From positions 248,001 through 312,000 of the forward strand of contig NDFF03000070.1 of assembly GCA_002150815.3 (NCBI GenBank): DNA of 64,000 nt. The letters are read 5' to 3'. Shown here piece after piece: positions 1 to 8,953 of this stretch. The stretch is from Grammothele lineata (taxonomy: Eukaryota; Basidiomycota; Agaricomycetes; Polyporales; Polyporaceae). Numbering within the stretch: the first letter of the stretch is position 1; every line of letters begins with the position of its first letter. The notes beneath the pieces were generated by a model that worked only from the letters and a program-made list of their open reading frames with translations, searched no databases and had not been told where the DNA came from. Position numbers and translations under genes: made by a program.

Positions 1-1451
1 TGCGAGCCAGGTGTCGACGCGCACACCCTTCCCCGCCGGCCAAGTTAGGGTTGATGATCTGACCGTGGCAGTAGATAGACTGTGTGCGCCATGAGGGTCT
101 TCTGCGACAAGCCGGCACTGGATTGCATGTCCGAGAGGTGGGGGAGGTGCGCCAGCGTGGCTAGGCAACACGGAGACAATCGACGTCCCAGGTATGGCGA
201 GCAGTAGCTGTACGCGAACAAGATCTAGGTTCGTCACTTCCTCTACGCAACAGGAGTGAGCAGAATACATTATCAACACAGTTCAAAGAACGAACCTGTG
301 ACTGTGTGTTCGACTTGGATCCTCGGATTGATCTCCAGGAAGACCCAGTCGCTGGTATGGGTATTGAAAAGAAATTCGAAGGTTCCAAGCCCGACGTAGC
401 GTATGCCACGAGCCATCTTTAACGCGGCTTCAATCAGAGGCCGAACCAAATCTCTGGAAAGTGTTGACGGCGCCATCTATTCGTGCACTTATTGAGTGAG
501 CCCGCATGTCCGTATCAAGATCACCAACCTCGACAATCTTCTGAAATCTGGTCAGATCAGCGACGGTGCGGAGAGAAGAGATCTCAGCGGTTTTTCACCT
601 TCGCTGAACGCTACATTCCCGTTCCCAGAGATGTGTGACAGTGCCAAGCGTGTCTCCCACGATCTGAACTTCAATATGTTTCCAATCAGGTCCTATGAGG
701 GCCTGCTCCACGAACAACTGTTTAGAAGGTGACTCGCCCAAACACCTGTTCATCAACAAATCTGTCACACATGGAATACTGAACTGGGAAGAGAGCTATG
801 CACCTCTTGAACGCTTCCTCGATGCCGTCCAGTTTGTCAACGACTCGTATCCCCCGCCCTCCACCTCCATCGACGGCTTTGATGACGATGGGCAGAGGAT
901 GTCGTTCGGTGAACCTCCGTACGTCTGACACTGAAGACACGTGGGTGCCCGCAGCAATAGGTACGCTGAGTGAAGTCGCCATCTCCCGCGAAAGCATTTT
1001 GTCAGACGCGACTTTCAGGGTTTCCTCTGGGGGGCCGATAAATGTAACTTCTCCTGACTTAAACAACGACGCAAATCGGGGGCTTTCGCTAAGAAATCCG
1101 TAGCCAGGGTGAACGCAAGTACATCCGCTCCTAGTGGGAGTAAGAATACAGACGGATTGTGCTCTGAACTGTTGCTCACCGACGCGCAATATCGCAAATG
1201 TACTCTCCATCCATGAATCGGGCAGGGGTGTCCAACAATACAGCCTCCTCCGCGTACGACGCGTGCGACGCGTCGTTCTCCGTGTAAAGAGCTACTGTAC
1301 GCCATCCCAGTTCCGAAGCAGTACGGAATATGCGAACAGCGACTGAGAAGAGGAGGGGGGTTTCAACCACTGGAGCAGATAGTCAACGTATCCGACACTT
1401 ACTTTCTCCCCTGTTAGCAACCAAGATCTTCGGAGCGTCCATCGTATGCAT
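1..1451 (-). CDS. Biotin carboxylase subunit of an acyl-CoA carboxylase (partial, runs off left edge)
   Basis: ATP-dependent carboxylation of protein-bound biotin, the first half-reaction of a biotin-dependent acyl-CoA carboxylase. Spliced minus-strand exons read in order: an N-terminal [16 protein letters not shown], then [20 protein letters not shown], the HPGYGFLSE motif near 1090-1120, the glycine-rich ATP-grasp loop [14 protein letters not shown] near 850-880, HIEVQIVGD near 650, [28 protein letters not shown] near 290-350 and [13 protein letters not shown] near 85-125. The last is the start of the biotin carboxylase C-terminal domain, so the gene continues leftwards, and any biotin-carrier domain would lie outside the window. 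At least five short introns fit. Start is the ATG at 1451 or the in-frame ATG at 1442. It is divergent from the carboxyltransferase gene. The substrate (propionyl-, methylcrotonyl- or another acyl-CoA) cannot be told from this domain. Confidence 0.9.
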
Positions 1452-1709
1452 GTCTGGTAACGACTGCCGCTTGAGAAAGCCTTCGCGTATTCAGTCGGCT
1501 TTCAATGGGCCCGCCATTGCCGTTGGGCTGGGAACTGGGAATGTCTCGTGATTGCGCTACAAGAGCGCGTCCATCGTATGCATGTCTGGTAACGACTGCC
1601 GCTTGAGAAAGCCTTCGCGTATTCAGTCGGCTTTCAATGGGCCCGCCATTGCCGTTGGGCTGGGAACTGGGAATGTCTCGTGATTGCGCTACAAGAGCGC
1701 GTCCATCGT
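1435..1709. repeat. Exact 132-bp tandem duplication plus 11-bp third partial unit
   Basis: Positions 1435-1566 and 1567-1698 are identical base for base, and 1699-1709 repeats the first 11 bases (gcgtccatcgt). The unit contains the start-codon region of the biotin carboxylase gene, so extra ATGs now lie upstream of the real one. It fills most of the space between two divergent genes. The unit is a multiple of three (44 codons). Perfect identity suggests a very recent duplication, possibly by slippage between the 11-bp direct repeats, or an assembly artefact. Confidence 0.97.
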
Positions 1710-1779
1710 GACCATTCCACGCATAACCGGGACGTGGTAGAGCCCGAGGACTTGTCGAGGTTCTTCGGCGCCGAGAACA
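1452..1779. promoter_or_regulatory. Divergent promoter region of the carboxylase subunit genes
   Basis: This 328-bp gap separates the proposed starts of the biotin carboxylase (minus) and carboxyltransferase (plus) genes and must hold both promoters. About 260 bp of it is the 132-bp tandem duplication. On the minus strand the copies create short upstream ORFs that end in the same frame: 1583-1557 (eight residues, M-H-T-M-D-A-L-L) and a frame ending at 1689 (M-D-A-L-L from 1706, or 81 codons from 1934). I see no clear TATA box. Confidence 0.6.
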
Positions 1780-4135
1780 ATGGTCAAGCCCAGCAAATCC
1801 AGAGGTCCAGTTAAGCTGGATGCGGTTGAAGGCAAGGAGGACATCGCGGAGGCCTCCCAGATGAAGGAAACGACGGCGGCAGCTCCCGCGCGCCGCGTCG
1901 ATGACGGCGTGACCTGGAAGGTTCTCCCCCGCACGTCTCAGACCATGCGTTGAGCTCGTCACTCACTTGCCCACTCCTTCCACAGCATGCCGTCGAGGAT
2001 ATACGTGATTTGCAAAGGGCGGTCTCCAGCCCAAATCCTCACAATTCGGGATATATCCGTCAAAAGCGGAGCGGCAAGTTGTGGGTGCGCGAACGGTTGG
2101 ACGCGCTCCTTGACGCGGGATCTTTCGTGGAGCTGGGATCTCTGACGGGCAAACCCGTTCTCGACGAGAAAACAGGGCAGTTGAAGGAGTTCATATCAGC
2201 GTACGCCTTCCCTTGTTCCACTGCAAACATTCATCGGCCTACCGGCCCCCATAGGAACATCATCACGGGCTGGGGAAGAATTCAAGCAAGGCGTGTCTTC
2301 GTAACAGCGGATGATTTCAGCGTGCGTGGTGGCCATGCGGACGGTGGTATACAGGGAAAAGCAGCGTTTGGCGAGGTCGGTAACCTCTTGCTCATATCTC
2401 GGGGACGGTACCTGATGATCAAGTATAGGCACTGGCCACTCAACATCATGTCCCAATCGTTAGTTGCATTTTCCCATAACGTCCTGGGACGTGCTTACAG
2501 TATGACCAAGATACGCTTACTGGATGGCTCAAGTGGAGGCGGGAGCGTCGCAACATGTGAGCAGTCGTCTCGCCAATTTACACCTATAACAACTGACAGT
2601 GAACAGATCTGGCGGCGGGAGCAACGTACATCCCTCCTCTCGCAGGACTTGGGCAAAGTATGACCGCTATGTCTCTTATCCCTGTCGTGAGCGCACTCCT
2701 TGGTCCTGTCGTCGGCCTTGGTGCTGCCAAAGCGGTTACCAGTCACTTCAGGTTAGCGCGATTCGCGGTCTCACTGTCTTGCGGACGCTAACGTCTTGCT
2801 CGCAGTGTCATGGTCAAGGGCAATAGTCAGGTGAGTATCAACGTTATGACCGATCATGCGGCATCTGTGCTGACGCAAGATTTCCACTGACAGCTTTTCG
2901 CCGCTGGTCCCCCTGTCGTCAAGCAGGCCACCTTCGAGGATCTGTCTAAGGAACAGCTCGGTGGCTGGGAAACCCACGCCCGCAACGGATCCGTGGATAA
3001 TGTCGCGTCCTCTGAAGCTGACGCGTTTCAGCAAATCCGTACCTTCCTGTCCTTTCTACCTTCGTCTGTCCACTCTCTGCCTCCAGTTGGAACGTCATCG
3101 GATCCGGCCGATAGGAGGGAGGAAGAGTTGATCAGTATCGTCCCTCGAAGACGGGCCCGTGCCTATGACGTCCGCAAGCTGGTACAGCTGCTAATCGACC
3201 AGGACGTTTCAACACCGTATCCGTCGTTCTTCGAAATTGGCGGTACATGGGGACAAACGATCGTCACAGGTCTAGCTAGGCTTAGGGGCCGTCCTGTTGG
3301 AATACTCACAAGCGACTGTACTGTGGGTGGAGGAGCCCTTGACGCACTAGCGTGTCAAAAAGCCGCACGATTCGTCAATCTATGCGATCACTTTGGGTGA
3401 CTATTCCATAGCGTTGATGTGCTCCGTGTGTGTGCTCTGACGATGGGATCACAGAATTCCCCTCCTCAACCTAGTCGATCAGCCTGGTTTCGCAATTGGT
3501 ATGTTTCCGTTACATAGGCAGAAACATGGCAGTTGATAGGAAAGGAACTCGTAGGTTCAGCAGCCGAGCGCGCTGCCACCCTCCGACAGGGTGTGGCTAT
3601 CATGTCTGCCCTGTATCATGCAACTGTTCCTATCTTCACTGTGATCATTCGACGAGTTTTCGGCGTCGCTGGAGGAGCATTAGCCGACCCAGGGGACGGG
3701 CTCAATACACGCGTGGCCTGGTTCGTCTATAGCCCCTCCCTCTGTATAGTGCGACGCTAATGATGTCCCAACAGGCCTTCGGGAGATTGGGGTAGTCTGC
3801 CTCTCGAGGGGGGCATAGAAGCGGCGTATAAGCGGCAGCTAGACAGCGCACCCTCGCCCGCTGCTCGTGAGCAGATGATGAAAGAACTACTCACCAAGTT
3901 TGAACACGTTCGCGACCCCATGCCAACCGCACATGCGTTCGGCATTGAGGAAATCATCGACCCTCGCGATACACGGCCGTTGGCCTGCGAGGTAAGCCTA
4001 CGCCGCAGTTCCGCCGCAGTCACTGGCTGACTTGCGTGACAGTGGATCGTACACGCGTATCAGCATCTCCTCCCCCCACGATTGGCTGCCAAACAAGCAT
4101 ATGTCTCTTTGTCTAGGACAAAGTACAAACTATAA
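1780..4135 (+). CDS. Carboxyltransferase subunit of an acyl-CoA carboxylase (PCC-beta-like)
   Basis: Moves the carboxyl group from carboxybiotin to an acyl-CoA. Exons read KLWVRERLDALLDAGSFVEL, GWGRIQARRVFVTADDFSVR, then RLLDGSSGGGSV, VMVKGNSQLFAAGPPVVKQA, LSKEQLGGWETHARNGSVDN, and a C-terminal half with GGTWGQTIVTGLARLRGRPV. This order is that of the propionyl-CoA carboxylase beta type more than methylcrotonyl-CoA carboxylase beta. About ten short introns are implied. The start is the weakest point: a 47-codon first exon at 1780-1920 joins in phase to 1986 through a 65-nt intron with a poor donor (GTTCTC). Splicing at about 2370-2500, between GKAAFGE and IRLLDGSS, is also unresolved. Stop TAA is at 4133-4135. 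The partner biotin carboxylase gene lies head-to-head. The substrate is not assignable. Confidence 0.85.
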
Positions 4136-4158
4136 CGCGACATATTGACCCCGCGAAT

Positions 4159-6208
4159 TTATCTACCAGATATCGACTTCTCTACAGTCCTGAACACAGG
4201 ATAAACGATTACTGCGAGCACGAATCCCACAATAACCCCAATGTCGCCAGTCCCCTTGCCTGCGATGGGCCCTTCGTACCACGCTTGTGACATACACGGC
4301 ACAATAATCCCGCACGCGCAAAGGAACGCCAGAATTGCGGCGAGTCCCGGGGGCAGACCGCGCGGTACGCACCACTGCGCGAGGTCATAGGTGGACCAGT
4401 CGTTGCGGCGGAAGACGACGTGCTCGACGATCACTATGGCAGCGAAGACGGTGCTCCAGTAGCCGATGACGTTGAGAATGTCGACAAAAGTTGTGTAGAA
4501 GTGCTTCGCACCGATAATCGCTACGGGAATCAAGCTGAGTCTGCGCGTTAGCATTGAGATGCGCGCGTAAGGCGGGGACAGACGTACATCGCCTCCGAGA
4601 TGACGGTGTAGACATAACGCGGGACACGAGCGAACCAAGCGTGGATGGTCATGAAGCTCGATGCGAAAGTATACATCGTCGGCGCACACGCGCTCGGGAT
4701 GAAGAGCGCAATCACTACCGTGAGGAACTTGCCAAAACCGCCAGCGGGCGAGAGAACGGCCTCGACGAGACCTCCGACGCTGTTGCCGTTGTCAAATCCA
4801 GCATTCCACGACGGAACTGCGGGAGCTGCCGCGGCAAACGCTGCACCAAGCATGTGTGCGACTAACTGCAGCGACTAGCGAGTGAACACGGAGACGAGAA
4901 CGCAGTAGAAAGGGGACCCACGCTAGCAACAAGGAAACCGGAGTAACTGTAGAGGAAGACACGCGTGCTATAGAGCAATTAAGCACCTTACATAGTCTCA
5001 AATCCGTAGAGGTCATACCTGGAAGCTTTGCTTGTGTGATAGACTCCATAGTCGGGGGTCATCATGCACCAGCTGATAACGCTTGAGGCAACGGTCGTCG
5101 CAAATGAGAGGATTGAAGCCGCTGACGCCGGTTCTGCCTGAGGTATCGCGCTTCCCAAATGCTTGCCTCCAGTTCCCAGCATGGTGATGAAGGCGATGAC
5201 AGCAGGAATCCAAGCAATGGTCTCATACCTGTGGAACATCATGAGAAGCCATTATGAGGGATATGGTTGAGACGACCATACCAGTGGATCACCCGGTAAC
5301 CGAAGAATGTGACCTGTGAACTGGATTGAGCAAGCGAGGAGCTCATTGCTTCGCCAATTTCTTACCACCAGGGATATCACGCCGATGATGACGATACCAA
5401 GCGTGTCATCCAAATGACCGTTGGATACGCTAGCAAGAGTTTGCCCGCCGACGATACAGTTGAGTATCAAGAATCCTTGCATTGAGAAGACAGTGAATGC
5501 ACTGGGGATGATAGACCCATAGTACCTAGAGAGACGTTAGAACGGATCTAGCGTAAGCACAGTCAACGCACCCCCATGAGTACCGAGCCATGACCATTGA
5601 CCGCATGCCTAGCTTAGGGCCGAAGACGGCGCTGTATGCGGGGCGGCTGAGTCAGCGCGTGTCAGATCCTAGCAGCAGTGGTTGTGTCGTACAAATACGC
5701 AGGAATTGCACATGAACTGAGGAACTAGTCAGAATTGTGCCTGCGCTCTCACAAAAAATACCATCCACCCACATGATATCCACGACTAGGAGGATAATCA
5801 ATGAGTCTCGTATCCCGAGTCCAAAGAACGCAGGGCCAGCGCTTCCTGTACCAAATCTGCGAAGAAGAGTCAGAGACCTGAGACGTTGGGCAAGAGAAAA
5901 ACGGCTTACGCTAGGATGTTGATGTTGGCTGAAAACCAAACAAAGAACATCTGATACAACTTGGTATCGTTCCTATCTTCCGGTAGGATAGGACTAATGC
6001 TACAGAGACAACGCCGGGTGTCAGCGAGCTCGTATGCCCTTGAGTAGACGAGCAAAGGCACTGACCCATTCGTCTCTATGCCCCAGTATGCAAGAAAATT
6101 TGTGGTTTTCTTCATCCATGATTTCTGGGTGGGAGTCGTGACGGGGTCGTTCGTGAGGGCCTTATCGTCGACACTAGCCGCCTTCTCGTCATCGTACTGC
6201 GACCCCAT
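4159..6208 (-). CDS. NCS1-family purine/cytosine permease (FCY2 type)
   Basis: Proton-coupled uptake of purines, cytosine or related nucleobases/nucleosides across the plasma membrane. It starts MGSQYDDEKA at 6208, with a hydrophilic, lysine-rich N-terminus followed by TTNFLAYWGIETNG. The family segment ISPILPEDRNDTKLYQMFF, with FVWFSANINILAFGTGS after it, leads into about twelve hydrophobic segments. Further family markers are PKLGMRSMVMARYSWGYY, WCMMTPDYGVYHTSKAS and GYWSTVFAAIVIVEHVVF. At least seven introns are implied, several tiny exons among them. Stop TAA is at 4159-4161. It converges on the carboxyltransferase gene with only 23 bp between the two stop codons. Downstream of PIG-A on the same strand, 245 bp apart. 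Exact substrate is not predictable from sequence. Confidence 0.88.
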
Positions 6209-6453
6209 GATTGTACCGATGGTCGCGGTTGGAGAGCAACCTGCACAAGGTTTTCTGGATAGAGTCAGCAAAGCTGTCGCGCGAGTCGCGTGATCGTGAC
6301 ATTCTTCCAAAAGTCCAGCCACATCAAGCTGATGAACATTCTCCATCGGAAGCGCCCGGTCACATTTTGCTTCCGTTGCCCGACATCCGCAGCCGGAAGC
6401 AATAGATAAGGAGATAAATACACGAGCTGGGTAACATGCGGCAACGACTCTGT

Positions 6454-8288
6454 CTACTGGGATGTCCGTTGCGGTTCTTCAGCTTCATGCTCGTTAATCA
6501 CCTGTACATACAATGAGCGTTGAATCGTCTAGGGGGGAACTGAGCAGTATGCTACACACCCGCTGGAAGTTGGTATGGCTCCAATGCATCTGAACTTTGT
6601 CAAGGGAGTCTTCGGGTAACCACCACTCAAGGAACATGAAGAAGAGACAGTCAACAACAAGCATTATTGCGAAGATGATTCCAAAGACTGGCCCCATATC
6701 GAGGAATCTAAGTGTACCGACGTCAGAATCTGGAAAACGTCCAAACAAGGCGCACTTGCCGCTGCATACGCGTCCAGAAGTCATACGGTGGAGTGTTCAT
6801 GACACTCTCGTACACGACTTCCGTCCTCGTGGTAATCTCGCTCCAGGCGTAGAAGTCCTTGATGAGCTCGTGCGCGCGAAGCGGGTCGTGCTTTCCGGCG
6901 GCAACGAAGCGAATTGCTTCTGACATGGCACGCACTACATCTATGAACGGTGGCATGAGCCAGGACCCTGAGGTAGTGTTGAGTGGAGGACTCACCATCC
7001 TCATCCGGGTTGGCAAAAGAGATCATGTCTTCGGGCAAGATTTCCGGAACGCCACCGACGCGGGTAGACACCACGTAAAGCCCGGCACACGCGGCTTCCA
7101 GAGTAGCTATGCCGAAAGATTCCGTAAGAGACGTGTTCATGAAGATGGAACCTTGTGTGAGGACCTAAGGCCATGTAAATTGTGATGCCACATTGCGAGA
7201 ATGTGTACCCACATACATCGCGCACGGCGCTCGGATGGACAGAGCCCAGAATCTCGATGCGGTCCTGGAGTAGATACTTCTCACGCATTTGGAGGAGGTC
7301 TATCATCTTTGGACCGTCGCCGCCTGCCATTTAGGCGATAAGTGACTGACGGCCTGGAAGCAATAGAAGAGCCAGTACGCACCAATAAGGAAGCGAACGT
7401 TTGAGAAGAGGGCGCATATGCGAGGCGCTGTTGCGATGAGCAAGTCTATCCCCTTTCTATATGCGAGTCTCGCCACGACTACGATAGTGACTTGTACCGC
7501 GCGTTAATGGTGGGCGGAAACCAAAGCCGCTGGAGGCCCTTACTAGTATCCAGTGACAGCGGCGTTGAAGACGGACGGAATTGTTCAGGCACAAGAGCGT
7601 TTGGGATAACGTGGACGACGCTGGGGTGCAGCCGCGCGCGGAGCACGGTGTTCTCGCGACTGCAAATGGGCTATTAACAAACATATCGTGGACGATCAGA
7701 TTTCACGCACCCTGTATGCGAAACGCATATGACCGCGTCAACGTTGCGCAAAGCACCTTCCAGCAGTTTGTTCGTTAAGATGCTAGCAGCGTCATCGAAG
7801 CCGAACAAGCTGTGATCTGTGAACACTGTCCGTACCCCCATATGATGGGCGTGTAGGATGCCTTCGTGAGCAAGGGAAGAAAGTCCAGCGTGCCCGTGAA
7901 TAAGCTGAATCCCTTCGCGCAAAATGATAGTTCGGAAATATGGAAGAAAAGTGAAGTAGTTTGGTAGTGTGGCAGAGGAAGCAATGGTAGGGAAGGGGAT
8001 GTAATAGACTTTTAGCCCGGGTAGCAACCAGCGAATTCCTACCCGCTCGGGTGGGTGGCTATGGGTAATCACGACAACCTATCCAAGGATGAGAATGGCT
8101 GAATGGCTACAGACATACTAAGCGTACTTGGTGGCCCCGATTGATGAGGTTGGCACCCAGCATGTAGATGTGATTTTCTACACCACCGACATTTGGGTGG
8201 AAGAAGTCAGATATTATGCTGTCATGAATGCTGTGAACGCCTGTTCGAATTTAGAGATTTATCATGCCTACGCAATCTTGAGCCCCAT
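6454..8288 (-). CDS. GPI3: GPI GlcNAc-transferase catalytic subunit (PIG-A/GPI3/SPT14)
   Basis: Catalytic subunit of the ER complex that adds GlcNAc from UDP-GlcNAc to phosphatidylinositol, the first step of GPI-anchor synthesis. The short first exon MGLKIA (8288-8272) splices to give [20 protein letters not shown] and [12 protein letters not shown], the PIG-A N-terminus. Then follow [37 protein letters not shown] and ICVSHT. In the GT4 domain come [40 protein letters not shown] and [20 protein letters not shown]. The C-terminus has a single hydrophobic anchor ([20 protein letters not shown]) and a short tail ending EEPQRTSQ, stop at 6454-6456. Several introns of about 50-80 nt are implied. 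The start lies 127 bp from a divergent tRNA gene. Confidence 0.93.
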
Positions 8289-8415
8289 GGTGGAGGGGGA
8301 AAGCAACGAAACCCGAGCGTGCCATGTGGCACCTGTTGGGCAGTTGCGAACGACAGCCAGTGCAAGCTGTCGCGTCCGCGAAGGCCATGTACTTACATCA
8401 CGTACGCGTACTAAC

Positions 8416-8522
8416 GGTTCGATGGTGTAGTTGGTTATCACGTCCGTCTCACACGTTTGGCGCCCAGTGGGGCGGGTCATGTGTATCACGGGAGGTCTCC
8501 GGTTCGAACCCGGGTCGAACCA
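8416..8522 (+). tRNA. tRNA-Val (anticodon CAC) with a 33-nt intron
   Basis: The acceptor arms GGTTCGA (8416-8422) and TCGAACC (8515-8521) pair perfectly, followed by discriminator A at 8522. The anticodon stem TCCGT (8443-8447) pairs with ACGGG (8488-8492) with one G-U pair, and the loop holds CAC at 8450-8452. An intron of 33 nt (8454-8486) sits at the canonical 37/38 position. The T-arm is TCCGG-TTCGAAC-CCGGG (8498-8514). Internal promoter boxes are visible: A box TGGTGTAGTTGG at 8423-8434 and B box GGTTCGAACC at 8501-8510. A run of four T at 8523-8526 is the Pol III terminator. Confidence 0.96.
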
Positions 8523-8953
8523 TTTTGTCCCTTTCTTATTTTCCGCTGATTTTGCCCCTTGGCGCAGTTGGAATATCGCGAGGCCTGAGGCCTGAGGGCG
8601 TCCGGCGGCCACACAACGACATGTCGTAGTCCCCTCGAAGGTATTAGCAGGATTGACGCTACGTTGCTGGCAACTAGTGCTGTGCGTGCGCAGTCCTAGG
8701 GGGAGCTATGACGGAGCGCAGGACGACGCTCAGAATACGCATACCGCACAGTCTAGTGTTTTTGACGTAATTGTTTTCCCATTTTCGGCAATGCTACCAT
8801 CAACAGCCTCTGCCGGCGGTGCGCTTCAGGCGTCGGGGCTGCTGCGTGCGGCGGTGGGCGCGCACGTTCTTTGTCTCCGTTCCTCCTTGCTTCCCTCTCG
8901 GCCGCCATCTCTCCTTTCTACCTCCTCCGTTCTCCCCTCACGTCCTTCACGAG
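8523..8953. other. Intergenic: tRNA-Val to oxysterol-binding protein gene
   Basis: No gene seen. The last 130 bp before the ATG at 8954 are pyrimidine-rich on the plus strand (runs of CTCC and TTCC), as is common just upstream of basidiomycete start sites. This is probably the promoter and 5' UTR of the oxysterol-binding protein gene. Confidence 0.5.

Noticed and set aside
1780..1953. A biotin-carrier (BCCP) domain in the first carboxyltransferase exon
   Set aside because: The sequence has no AMKM-type biotinylation motif or carrier-like spacing; only EASQMKETT, which does not match.
1950..2663. A continuous 237-codon plus-strand frame as a single exon
   Set aside because: It contains conserved carboxyltransferase blocks, but they are interrupted by non-conserved intron-like sequence with GT and AG ends (for example 2201-2254).
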